Shown: positions 6,553 through 13,824 of the stretch, piece after piece
Numbering within the stretch: the first letter of the stretch is position 1
How the letters are laid out: each line of letters opens with the position of its first letter
Source: an uncultured Bacilli bacterium
GTDB taxonomy: Bacteria > Bacillota_I > Bacilli_A > RF39 > UBA660
NCBI GenBank assembly: GCA_947624915.1
Contig: CANQMF010000013.1
Span: forward strand, 1-19,956
DNA: 19,956 nt
Direction: 5' to 3'
Translations under genes and position numbers: made by a program
Notes under the pieces: generated by a model
Databases searched by the model: none
The model's input: the letters and a program-made list of their open reading frames with translations, nothing else
What the model was told of the DNA's origin: nothing

Positions 6553-9500
6553 TTACTCAGTGACAATTTGATATGGATTTTCTACAGTTCCATTGCCACT
6601 ACTATATGCGATATCAGGTACGAGTGAAACCACTGGACGCACGCCACGTGAGCTACTACCGGAATCGACGGACAAGTACCCTTCGCCATTAATGAAGAAA
6701 ATATTAGTATAAAATGACTCGAAATTGTAACTTTGAGGGGACATCACCCAATAATCCGCCCTACTATTCAAGTAATAATCATTGTTGTTGTTATTTGCTC
6801 CTCCAGCATATATTACTTCATCACTAGTTATCAACCCAACTGGTTTACTTACTCCACCATTAGCTACTGTTAAGGAATCTTGAACTCCACACTTGAAACT
6901 AGGCGTTCCATTATTGCCACGATAATATGTATCAAAATATAAAAATCTATTTTGGGTCCAACCATTTGAATCCCAGCTACCATTTACTTTAGAAATTTCA
7001 TAACTACGCCCATTACACCATACGGTATCTTCCAAATACTTAGTATATTTAGTCATATTGTTCGCATACCAATCATTCTCAATATATTCTTTGACATTCG
7101 ACTCCATATTAGCTTCACTATCAAACATTTTTTCCAAAAATGCCTCTTCGCCCTTGCCATCACTTATTGTAACATAATATATCCTTTCGAGGTAATAGAG
7201 AAAACTGAATGAATAAACATAATTAATATTATTACAAATGCCATTATTATTAAAACAAGTATAGTGATAATTCGTACCGTTAATATTGTTTCCTTTTGCC
7301 ATTATTGTATCCCTTAGGGTATACTGTTTGGTTCCTTCATCATAATCAAACGATTTACCATATGTTATGTCTTCTGCATTAACAATACGCATATCAGAAC
7401 TCGAGACATTTATAATCTGAAACATATCATTTATACTACATGTATCTGCAGTTAAATCATTCTTGCACATATAATAGTTTCTATACTTAACGTAACTATT
7501 ATATATTTTACTATACCATTCACTTTTCTTTAAAGTCACAGTATTTTGTAAAGTGTAAGTGTTATTTCCATTATCTTGTATACTTTGACCTAAAACTACA
7601 TTTGTATTAACATCATCCAGCATATTTCCATTTGATAAAATTAAATAATACCCATATGAACTTGTTACGCTTACTATATAATAAGGGTCGGTACAAGTCG
7701 TACTAGTTGAACTATGACAAGTATAATAACCAACTAAATCGCTCCAATTATTTTGCCATGTATACTGGACTGCATCATTACCTAGAGTATACCTTCCATT
7801 TGCATAACTAATAGTAGACGAAAAATAATAGTCAGTACTATATAAGTATGAAGATGATAAAATCGTCATTCTTTCAGTTACACTCTTACTTTGCACCTTA
7901 GTATACTTATAACCTGCATAAGCAGGGCTATCATTACTATTAATAAAAGCCTTACTTATAACTTGAGTATCTTCACCTGTATTATCACATACTTTTTTGC
8001 CATCTTGGTCAGTAGGCTTACCATTATATATAAGTTTTATTCCACCTGTATCCGTCGTCCTAATTATTTTCCAACAAAAATCGGCAAATAAAACATTATT
8101 GTTATTAATATTTCCTCGATAATAATAAATTGGATGTGATTCTTTAACTGTGTCAGCATCCATATAAACACCTTGGCCATTAGTTGCTGATGATTTTTCT
8201 TTGAAATCAATTCCATTTACACCTAAAACATTGGCACTAACTATATCATCTGGCACAGCGGCATCAACGACGGAATCATACAAAATTCCTGATTGTGGCT
8301 CAGGTTCAGGTTCTGGTTCTGGACCCGGTTCTGGTTCAGGTTTTGGATTCGGTTTTGATTCAGGTTCACCACCTTTTGGAGCGAGAATCACATATGGAGA
8401 ATTAGATATTCCTATGCCAGCAACAAATTCGACCTCCTTTTTCAAAGAAATAACTGGTCTAACACCGTATGGAATATCAACAAAATAATTAAGTAAAGAT
8501 CCTCCTGGATTTACATAATAATTAGCTGCTCCCCAGTTATTATATCCAACTGGAGTCATTGTCCAATAAGCACTACCTGTAGATAAATAATTATCAGGAT
8601 CTCCCTGTACATTACCTGCCAACACTACTTCATCAGCCGTTATTAATCCAACCGGTCTTTCTACTCCTTTATTAGCTACGCTTAAGCCATATTCACTTTT
8701 ACAGCTAACACTTGGCTTTCCACTCCTTAAACGCGATAAAGCATCAAAACTTAAGAAAGAATTTAAACTACCTCCATTGTAATTCCAACCTGATGTTTTA
8801 TAATTAACATCATGACTCTTATCTGCACACCATGAAGTATCTTCTAGATAGTTTGTATATCCTATCATGTTATTTATATACCATTCATCTTCGACATAAT
8901 TTCTTATCGTCGACTTATTCTTATTAGTAAACATGTTCTTGACAGCATCGTCAATAAAAACACCACCAGACAAAGTAACATAATAATTGTCATAGAAATA
9001 ATATCGTACTTCACTACACTCTCCAGTAATATTACTACATGTATAATGGTGAGTATCATCTAAAGCATCTATTACTGTACTTGTTAACATATAAGTATTA
9101 TTTTCCGTATAATTAACTTTGGTACCCGTATTAGATCTTTTATCTGGTTGGCCTGTACGCATTGGATAAACATCACCATAAGAATATCCAACATAAGCCA
9201 TGGCGTCACTGCTACTATTAAATGCCTTTTCAGCTATTTGCGTATCGGCCCCTGTATTATCACATACAACACTTCCATTTTGCTGATTTGGCTTACCATT
9301 ATATATAAGTTTTATTCCACCAGTATCAGTTGTTCTTATTATCTTCCAACACAAATTAGCAAACAAAACGTTATTATCATCCACATCACCACGATAATAA
9401 TATATTGGATATGAATTATTTTTTGTTCTAGCAATCACGTATATGCCTTTACCATTTTCTTCTGATGACCCTTTTGTAAAATCAATACCGTCAGAACTAG

Positions 9501-10161
9501 ATACATACGTACTTGCCTGATTATCTGGATAAACATTTTCTACAATCTTTTCATATAAACTAGATCGGCAATCCCAATAATCGTATCTTACATCTGCCTG
9601 TACTGTTTCAATTGTAATAGTTAATACGTAGGTGGCATTATCATAACCTTCTCCTGTACTTGTACACGTTACTTCGTTATTCGTTTTAACACAATTAGCT
9701 GAAGCTGCAACATTTGGATTAAATGTAACTGACTCTAACAAATCACTTGTTGTTTCACCAGATTGTAAATCATTGTTATAATAATACCAACCATCTATTA
9801 AAGTCCATTTACTTATGTAGTCTTGTTTTAAGTTTAATATAGCAACGTTTTCCATCTTGCCATTTACTTCTATCTCTAATGGTAATTCTTTACCATTAGA
9901 ATCAGTCCATTTTTCTTCAAACTTAACTCTAACAGCGACTGGTACTTCCCCCGTATTTTCAACATTAACAGTCTTATCAGTTGTTGTTCCGGGGGTCCAA
10001 TTATCAGGACTGATAAAATACTCTGTTACTTTAGTACCATATGGCTTACTTGCAAATTCATTATTAAATGTTGACGTAGCTGTAAAATATGCTATAGTGC
10101 CGCTTAACACACCAATACACACTAAGGTTAACACGATCATAATTAATGACTTCTTCTTCAT
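6553..10161 (-). CDS. Large secreted protein with SipW-type signal and duplicated modules
   Basis: Predicted exported surface or matrix protein of 1202 residues. Residues 1-30 form a SipW-dependent-type signal (basic MKKK, hydrophobic stretch, then SGTIAYFTATSTFNNEF). Residues about 30-195 resemble the TasA/CalY/BsaA biofilm-matrix domain (NTGEVPVAVRVKFEEKW). Two homologous modules follow: A (about 196-596) and B (about 632-1202), each with IYYYRG, CWKIIRTTDTGGIKLIYNGKP, WCxxxS, RPVGLITADEV or KPVGLITSDEV, and a terminal GVRPV[IV]SL as in DUF6273-like domains. A Pro-Glu repeat linker (about 597-628) joins them. Module B carries three Cys-pair units (YTL...Y[TM]C-x6-8-C, from about 790, 866 and 947); module A has one (about 354-405). 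No LPXTG, C-terminal membrane segment or catalytic site is seen. GGAGG precedes the ATG. SipW itself is not in this window. Function unknown; adhesion or matrix is inference. Confidence 0.85.
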   Translation of the reverse strand: MKKKSLIMIVLTLVCIGVLSGTIAYFTATSTFNNEFASKPYGTKVTEYFISPDNWTPGTTTDKTVNVENTGEVPVAVRVKFEEKWTDSNGKELPLEIEVNGKMENVAILNLKQDYISKWTLIDGWYYYNNDLQSGETTSDLLESVTFNPNVAASANCVKTNNEVTCTSTGEGYDNATYVLTITIETVQADVRYDYWDCRSSLYEKIVENVYPDNQASTYVSSSDGIDFTKGSSEENGKGIYVIARTKNNSYPIYYYRGDVDDNNVLFANLCWKIIRTTDTGGIKLIYNGKPNQQNGSVVCDNTGADTQIAEKAFNSSSDAMAYVGYSYGDVYPMRTGQPDKRSNTGTKVNYTENNTYMLTSTVIDALDDTHHYTCSNITGECSEVRYYFYDNYYVTLSGGVFIDDAVKNMFTNKNKSTIRNYVEDEWYINNMIGYTNYLEDTSWCADKSHDVNYKTSGWNYNGGSLNSFLSFDALSRLRSGKPSVSCKSEYGLSVANKGVERPVGLITADEVVLAGNVQGDPDNYLSTGSAYWTMTPVGYNNWGAANYYVNPGGSLLNYFVDIPYGVRPVISLKKEVEFVAGIGISNSPYVILAPKGGEPESKPNPKPEPEPGPEPEPEPEPQSGILYDSVVDAAVPDDIVSANVLGVNGIDFKEKSSATNGQGVYMDADTVKESHPIYYYRGNINNNNVLFADFCWKIIRTTDTGGIKLIYNGKPTDQDGKKVCDNTGEDTQVISKAFINSNDSPAYAGYKYTKVQSKSVTERMTILSSSYLYSTDYYFSSTISYANGRYTLGNDAVQYTWQNNWSDLVGYYTCHSSTSTTCTDPYYIVSVTSSYGYYLILSNGNMLDDVNTNVVLGQSIQDNGNNTYTLQNTVTLKKSEWYSKIYNSYVKYRNYYMCKNDLTADTCSINDMFQIINVSSSDMRIVNAEDITYGKSFDYDEGTKQYTLRDTIMAKGNNINGTNYHYTCFNNNGICNNINYVYSFSFLYYLERIYYVTISDGKGEEAFLEKMFDSEANMESNVKEYIENDWYANNMTKYTKYLEDTVWCNGRSYEISKVNGSWDSNGWTQNRFLYFDTYYRGNNGTPSFKCGVQDSLTVANGGVSKPVGLITSDEVIYAGGANNNNNDYYLNSRADYWVMSPQSYNFESFYTNIFFINGEGYLSVDSGSSSRGVRPVVSLVPDIAYSSGNGTVENPYQIVTE
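7967..8106 (-). repeat. Module B copy of the internal duplication
   Basis: Direct repeat of 9242-9381 at a constant offset of 1275 bp with no indel over about 140 bp, encoding the core IYYYRG...CWKIIRTTDTGGIKLIYNGKP. The stretch 8015-8046 is 32 bp identical to 9290-9321. Confidence 0.85.
8284..8372 (-). repeat. Pro-Glu repeat linker in the surface protein
   Basis: Degenerate 6-bp repeats (GGTTCA/GGTTCT/GGTTTT units on the plus strand) encode alternating Pro-Glu/Pro-Lys/Pro-Gly dipeptides on the minus strand, a stiff extended spacer between modules A and B. Simple repeats of this kind can change length by slippage in 6-bp steps, which keeps the frame. Confidence 0.85.
9242..9381 (-). repeat. 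Module A copy of the internal duplication
   Basis: Partner of 7967-8106 (offset 1275 bp), including the 32-bp identical block 9290-9321. The strong nucleotide identity in the core next to diverged flanks suggests a fairly recent duplication or gene conversion between the modules. Confidence 0.85.
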
Positions 10162-10197
10162 TTTTTACCTCCTACCATTTCTTACTTTGCCTTTAAT

Positions 10198-10350
10198 TAA
10201 ATTACTTCAGGACCATAATTGTCATTATAAAATAAAGAATTTCACTATTTACAATATCAAAAAATTTTGATATACTTTTCTAGTAAGGTAGGGCTTTTGC
10301 CTTACATATTAAATGATTAATTAAATCAATAAAGGTCCTGAAGTAATTTA
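10198..10350. repeat. 17-bp inverted repeats flanking a 119-bp promoter segment
   Basis: TAAATTACTTCAGGACC at 10198-10214 is the exact reverse complement of 10334-10350. The segment between them holds the only promoter-like -10 facing the surface-protein gene. Such an arrangement is what an invertible promoter switch looks like, but it could also be a regulatory RNA pairing or a duplicated operator. No recombinase gene is in this window. Confidence 0.6.
10224..10254 (-). promoter_or_regulatory. Candidate promoter of the surface-protein gene
   Basis: TATAAT on the minus strand (10229-10224) with TTGTAA at 10254-10249; the 19-bp spacer is longer than usual. A 20-bp palindrome (10254-10273) abuts the -35 and could bind a regulator. 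Leader would be about 55 nt and include inverted repeat copy 1. Confidence 0.4.
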
Positions 10351-10365
10351 CTTCAGGACCTTTAT
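10329..10365. terminator. Long perfect hairpin upstream of the surface-protein gene
   Basis: 18-nt arms (10329-10346 and 10348-10365; core AAAGGTCCTGAAGTAA / TTACTTCAGGACCTTT) around one base. Neither side has a strong T run (TTTATTGATTT on the minus strand), so it may be a second terminator for the upstream operon or a protein-binding palindrome. It shares AATAAAGGTC with the next hairpin at 10441-10468. Confidence 0.5.
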
Positions 10366-10440
10366 CATTCAATCAGATACCCATTATAAATATTTACAAT
10401 ATTAACCAAAAATATTCCAAATTCTTATATTTGAAAAGTA

Positions 10441-10468
10441 AAATAAAGGTCATTCATGACCTTTATTT
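10441..10468 (-). terminator. Terminator of the YdjGH-like operon
   Basis: Perfect 13-bp inverted repeat AAATAAAGGTCAT / ATGACCTTTATTT with a 2-base centre (loop in practice 4-6 nt), directly after the TGA of the TPM-domain gene; T-rich TTTATTTTACTTTTC follows on the minus strand. Confidence 0.75.
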
Positions 10469-11289
10469 CACAATCGTCCGCCGCCACCACCATGTGATAT
10501 ACCGCTACTACCACTATGAATGGAAGAGCCACCAGAGCTACCACCAGAACCATTGGATAAAGAAACCCGGGTCGTAAAAGTATTAACAAACCTATCTTGT
10601 CTATTATTTATAATTACTGAATTGCGGTCTAAATAATCTTGAGCATCACTGGCTTTTTTTATCATTTTATTTTTACTTTTCATAACGAGTAACACGATAG
10701 TAGCAATGGCTGCTGAAAAGATAATAAAACAAACCCAAGGATAACTTTTTTTATGACGATAATTTCCATCACTATCAATATACATATCCCTATTACTATC
10801 TGGTATTCCAAAAGAAGCTAGCAAATTGGCTTTATTAATAAAGGCTTTTATCATGGTTGCATTACCCTGTGACTTAACGTTTGACATAGAATTCCTAAGT
10901 TCATCAATACGTTCATCATCATACATAATAATTCCTTCGCCAGTAGTTATAATTTCAACTATAGGGCCTAAACTGTCTACATTAAATACTAATAAAATAC
11001 CATCATTTGTCTTACCAACACCAAAATCATTGTAATCATAAAAATCATCTCCATAATCACTAAGATTACCTTGATAATCGTTTTGCGTAACAATAACCAT
11101 ATCCATGTCATTTTGTTCAATATAATCATCAATTAGCGCTTTAATTTCAACTTCTTCCTCTGGAGTTAAAAATTCACCATAGTCATATACTTTTAAATTA
11201 GCATCCACCTTCTGTACAGCATCTACATTATTAACAGATAAAATAAATACAAAACCAATTATTAACCAAAAACAAATCTTCTTCATCAT
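10468..11289 (-). CDS. TPM-domain membrane protein (YdjH/YgcG-like)
   Basis: 273 residues: signal peptide at about 1-24, an extracytoplasmic TPM domain (about 30-170; VYDYGEFLTPEEE, DMVIVTQNDY, NDGILLVFNVD, GIIMYDDERID), one membrane segment at about 184-204, and a Ser/Gly-rich tail ending SSGISHGGGGGRL, which is typical of this family. TPM proteins are linked to photosystem repair in plants and to membrane stress in bacteria. From memory, B. subtilis YdjH has this architecture and works with the zinc-ribbon protein YdjG, the type of protein encoded directly upstream here. The ATG lies 1 nt after that gene's stop (TAATATG), so translation is coupled. Biochemical function is not known from sequence. 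Confidence 0.8.
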   Translation of the reverse strand: MMKKICFWLIIGFVFILSVNNVDAVQKVDANLKVYDYGEFLTPEEEVEIKALIDDYIEQNDMDMVIVTQNDYQGNLSDYGDDFYDYNDFGVGKTNDGILLVFNVDSLGPIVEIITTGEGIIMYDDERIDELRNSMSNVKSQGNATMIKAFINKANLLASFGIPDSNRDMYIDSDGNYRHKKSYPWVCFIIFSAAIATIVLLVMKSKNKMIKKASDAQDYLDRNSVIINNRQDRFVNTFTTRVSLSNGSGGSSGGSSIHSGSSGISHGGGGGRL

Positions 11290-11290
11290 A

Positions 11291-12361
11291 TTACTTCACC
11301 ATTAGCCAAATCAAGGAAAAAATAAGCATGGCTCCTACAAAAGAACTAATCCATAAGATAAATGCACGGGTACGATCGACTGGGATGTTACCAATTATTT
11401 TCCCTGTTTCCCCATTCATCGCAAAAGTATATAGCTTTCCATGATATTGAACATTTAATAACCAGACTGGTAACAACACATATTCATTATTAGCACTAGT
11501 AAAATTATGATTTTCACTCTTAACTGATACAGTTGAATATCCAGAGGCATCATCTTTAAAAACCTCTGTAGCTGTTTGTTTAGCACGACTAATGGCCTCT
11601 TCAGATGCTTTATTAGCATCCAAATCATATTTTTCTGCTAAAAAACCTGATAAATAAGAATGACTAAAGTCAACTAATTTACTATAATCAAATGGTTCAA
11701 TTGAATTCATAATATCATTAGGAAAATGAGTTGAACCATCTACTGGTATCATGTGAAAATTCATACTACCTCCACGCATAACACTAAATGTATCTGTTTT
11801 AGTGTAATCATAATTTCCCGATACCCAACTAGTAATTCTTGTGGCTTCCATATCAACAATGCCTTCCAGACTATAATCATATAGCCAAAATGGTATATAT
11901 ACGCCTTTAATTTGTTCAATATTCTTTTCTTTATTAAAAAAACGTGGCATTAAAATTCTTCCTTTACAAATACTCTTAAATGCTGCAATAGCATCATCTT
12001 TTGTTTTATAAAAAGGAATTATTTTAGTTGGATTAAATTCACCAACTAACTTATTTTTCAATATAGCTGTATTTTTACAGTAAACGCAAAAAGTAGCTGA
12101 AGTACTTTCATCAGCGATAATCTGAGCCCCACAATTGGGACATAAATATACGTCTGCTCCTTCAAAATTAGTTTCTATTTTTTCTTTAGCTGTTTGCGCA
12201 GTTAAATTTTCGACACCACGTTCTTTCTCATATTTATCTACTTCGTCCTTTGAAAAGGCACTCTTACAATACTCACAAACCCAATTTTGTCCATGTGGAT
12301 TAAATTTTAACACAGCCCCACAACTAGGACATTTGTGATCCATTGTTCCCGATTTACTCAT
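11291..12361 (-). CDS. Double zinc-ribbon membrane protein (YdjG-like)
   Basis: 356 residues. Two zinc ribbons at the N-terminus: C11/C14 (CPSCG) with C29/C32 (CEYC), and C74/C77 (CPNCG) with C92/C95 (CVYC). A long soluble region follows, including GVYIPFWLYDYSLEG and YVLLPVWLLNVQYHGKLYTFAMNGETGKIIG, which is typical of TFIIB-type zinc-ribbon membrane proteins; a single C-terminal membrane segment at about 332-354 anchors it, so the ribbons are predicted to face the cytoplasm. Ribosome binding site GGGTGAAG. It pairs with the TPM gene downstream, as ydjG-ydjH do in B. subtilis, where they act with PspA and an SPFH protein at the membrane. Neither of those partners is visible here. Confidence 0.75.
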   Translation of the reverse strand: MSKSGTMDHKCPSCGAVLKFNPHGQNWVCEYCKSAFSKDEVDKYEKERGVENLTAQTAKEKIETNFEGADVYLCPNCGAQIIADESTSATFCVYCKNTAILKNKLVGEFNPTKIIPFYKTKDDAIAAFKSICKGRILMPRFFNKEKNIEQIKGVYIPFWLYDYSLEGIVDMEATRITSWVSGNYDYTKTDTFSVMRGGSMNFHMIPVDGSTHFPNDIMNSIEPFDYSKLVDFSHSYLSGFLAEKYDLDANKASEEAISRAKQTATEVFKDDASGYSTVSVKSENHNFTSANNEYVLLPVWLLNVQYHGKLYTFAMNGETGKIIGNIPVDRTRAFILWISSFVGAMLIFSLIWLMVK

Positions 12362-12398
12362 TTACTTCACCCTTTTTTCTTATTAAATCTCAAATAAA

Positions 12399-12419
12399 AG
12401 TAGAAATTAATTTTCTACT
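12399..12419 (-). terminator. Hairpin between the coiled-coil and zinc-ribbon genes
   Basis: 8-bp stem AGTAGAAA / TTTCTACT (12399-12406 with 12412-12419), 5-nt loop, followed on the minus strand by TTTATTTGAG. It overlaps the end of the coiled-coil gene. As no clear promoter follows, it may only reduce transcription into the YdjGH-like genes. Confidence 0.5.
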
Positions 12420-13150
12420 CCCAATTCCTTGTCTAGCTTTCCTTCTAGAACTTCAACCAAATCCCAATCATTTTCTTTTCTAGCTCTATTAATCGCTTTT
12501 CTGATTAGTATCACCTTTTCAGCATCAATGATCTGATAGTTATCCTTATTATAAGGCGATATTTCTTCGGTATCAGCCATAATAGTGTCTAACTTAACAG
12601 TATTATCTTCTTTATTTAAATCAAATGGATCTTCGCCACGTGCAATAGCAAGCTCTTCCCTAAAAAAGTCTGGAAAATTAATAATAACTTTTCGCTCAAA
12701 ATCACTAAATACTTTATTCGTATCAACATTAGTTAAATCAATATCTTCCTTTTCATACTGTGGAGGATGGTTCAAAATGTCTGTTTCTAGCGAATGTTCA
12801 CTAAGCTTCTTAACTGTATTAATGCTAGCAGCAATTTTTCTTCTTTCATCACCAATTAAATACTCCGCATGAATTTGATAGAGTGTTTCTTCAATTTGTT
12901 CTAATTCTTTTTCTAAATTGTTCTTTATAACTTGGCTTGACGAAGTTATAGTATGTTGTAGAGACTCAATAGCTCGACGTAAAGCTTCTTCACTTTTTTT
13001 ATTTATTTTTGTCTTAGTTCCAGCTTCGTATTTAGCATTTATATAATTAGACTCATTACTAGAACTATCATTCAAAGAACATTCAAGAATGTCATTTAAT
13101 GCATTTACTATCTCTTCATAAACAACCATCGTTTCACTATAGCTTTGCAT
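12407..13150 (-). CDS. Coiled-coil hypothetical protein
   Basis: Not recognised. The 247-residue soluble protein has no signal or membrane segment. It is strongly helical and charged; about residues 50-120 (EALRRAIESL, NNLEKELEQIEETLYQIHAE) look like a long coiled coil, followed by an acidic middle (about 125-210) and a C-terminal helical piece rich in Lys/Glu (RKAINRARKENDWDLVEVLEGKL). It lacks the PspA N-terminal sequence, so it is not an evident PspA, though its place in front of YdjG- and YdjH-like genes raises the idea of an analogous cytoplasmic partner. AGGAG lies about 13 nt before the ATG; the preceding DUF1292-like gene ends 16 nt upstream. Confidence 0.75.
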   Translation of the reverse strand: MQSYSETMVVYEEIVNALNDILECSLNDSSSNESNYINAKYEAGTKTKINKKSEEALRRAIESLQHTITSSSQVIKNNLEKELEQIEETLYQIHAEYLIGDERRKIAASINTVKKLSEHSLETDILNHPPQYEKEDIDLTNVDTNKVFSDFERKVIINFPDFFREELAIARGEDPFDLNKEDNTVKLDTIMADTEEISPYNKDNYQIIDAEKVILIRKAINRARKENDWDLVEVLEGKLDKELGVEN

Positions 13151-13166
13151 AGCTTACCAACTCCTA

Positions 13167-13418
13167 TTACTTATCTACTATACTGCCCATTATCTTTTTA
13201 ACGCTTACCCATTCTTTATCGTCCATAATATTAATCAAATAATAAGTTCCTTCTTTGATAATTAATTTTGATACATACAAAACAAAGCTGCCATTTTTTT
13301 GTTTTTCACCTTTAGTATATATTAAATATTTTTTATCATCCTTGTTTAAAATAGAAATAAGTTCAACATCTAATTGAGTACCAACATTGTCGATTATTCT
13401 AATTGTCTCTCTATTCAT
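13167..13418 (-). CDS. Small DUF1292-like protein
   Basis: 83 residues, soluble, no signal peptide. The pattern of an acidic/hydrophobic N-terminal strand (ETIRIIDNVGTQLDVELISI), then KKYLIYT, then VLYVSKL and a C-terminal EWVSVKKIMGSI resembles the DUF1292 (YrzB-like) family of small Bacillota proteins, whose function is unknown. The resemblance is judged by eye and is moderate. GGTGAT precedes the ATG by a suitable distance and a promoter sits just upstream. It is the first gene of a probable operon with the coiled-coil, zinc-ribbon and TPM genes. Confidence 0.7.
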   Translation of the reverse strand: MNRETIRIIDNVGTQLDVELISILNKDDKKYLIYTKGEKQKNGSFVLYVSKLIIKEGTYYLINIMDDKEWVSVKKIMGSIVDK

Positions 13419-13440
13419 AAATCACCAACTACACAAATTA

Positions 13441-13468
13441 ATTATAACATCATTATACGAAAAAACAA
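13441..13468 (-). promoter_or_regulatory. Promoter of the DUF1292-YdjGH-like operon
   Basis: Minus-strand -10 TATAAT (13446-13441) preceded by TG (extended -10) and a -35 TTGTTT (13468-13463) at 16 bp. The -35 lies within the 3' arm and T run of the yutD terminator, so the two units are packed without spare sequence. Confidence 0.6.
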
Positions 13469-13485
13469 AAGACTCACTTGTTTTT
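13461..13485 (-). terminator. Terminator of yutD
   Basis: AAAAACAA (13485-13478 on the minus strand) pairs with TTGTTTTT (13468-13461), 9-nt loop, in a T-rich 3' context. It overlaps the TGA stop codon of yutD and the -35 of the next promoter. Confidence 0.6.
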
Positions 13486-13761
13486 GATCTTTTCCATAAC
13501 AAAATATTTACATTCATAGCTACACAAGTCTTTAATATACTCGTCTTTAAATTTAATATCATTACTTCGATTACATACCTTATTTATTTTTTTACAAAAT
13601 CCCTTTAATCGAAGTTTGCCATAAGACCAATCACCTATGATATAGTCATAAGGTTCAAAATAATCAGTATATTTTTCTTTTAAGGAAGCTTCATCAAAAC
13701 CATCCTTATACTCTTCAATCAACTGCCAATCAAAATTATCTAATCTTACTATTTTATTCAT
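13474..13761 (-). CDS. yutD: YutD family protein (DUF1027)
   Basis: 95 residues, soluble. The stretch YDYIIGDWSYGKLRLKGFCKK, close to the family's YDYIVGDWGYxQLRLRGF, followed by YECKYFVMEK at the C-terminus, marks the YutD/DUF1027 family of Bacilli, whose function is unknown. Start choice: an in-frame GTG at 13770 exists, but AAGGTGAT lies across it and fits the ATG at 13761. In B. subtilis yutD is found in the yut/yun region that also holds yunB, and here yunB is the next gene upstream, so the neighbourhood is conserved. Ends at its own terminator. Confidence 0.88.
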   Translation of the reverse strand: MNKIVRLDNFDWQLIEEYKDGFDEASLKEKYTDYFEPYDYIIGDWSYGKLRLKGFCKKINKVCNRSNDIKFKDEYIKDLCSYECKYFVMEKIKNK

Positions 13762-13824
13762 TTCGATCACCTTTTACAACACCTGCAATTAGTATATCAT
13801 TTATCTTTTTAGAAGTAAACAATA

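Larger units (their letters stand above)
10162..10467 (-). promoter_or_regulatory. 306-bp gene-free leader region of the surface-protein gene
   Basis: No gene is seen here. From the surface-protein start upward it contains: GGAGG ribosome binding site (about 10168-10172); 17-bp inverted repeat copy 1 (10198-10214); a minus-strand -10 TATAAT (10229-10224) with a poor -35 TTGTAA (10254-10249, 19-bp spacer); a palindrome ATATCAAAA-aa-TTTTGATAT (10254-10273); a hairpin GTAAGG/CCTTAC (10283-10305); inverted repeat copy 2 (10334-10350), which is part of a long perfect hairpin (10329-10365); and the terminator of the upstream gene (10441-10468). Confidence 0.6.

Noticed and set aside
8201..8488. Plus-strand reading frame rich in Gly-Ser dipeptides (GSGSGSG)
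   Set aside because: It is the antisense of the Pro-Glu repeat linker of the surface protein; it has no ribosome binding site and the minus strand carries clear conserved protein.
9857..10270. Plus-strand frame of 137 codons opposite the N-terminus of the surface protein
   Set aside because: Shadow of the opposite strand: its residues mirror the SipW-type signal and matrix domain, it lacks a ribosome binding site, and it runs into the repeat region.
10283..10305. GTAAGG/CCTTAC hairpin considered as a riboswitch aptamer (GGCAAAAGCC on the minus strand recalls c-di-GMP aptamers)
   Set aside because: Too short, lacks the other conserved parts of any riboswitch class I know, and lies upstream of the candidate promoter.
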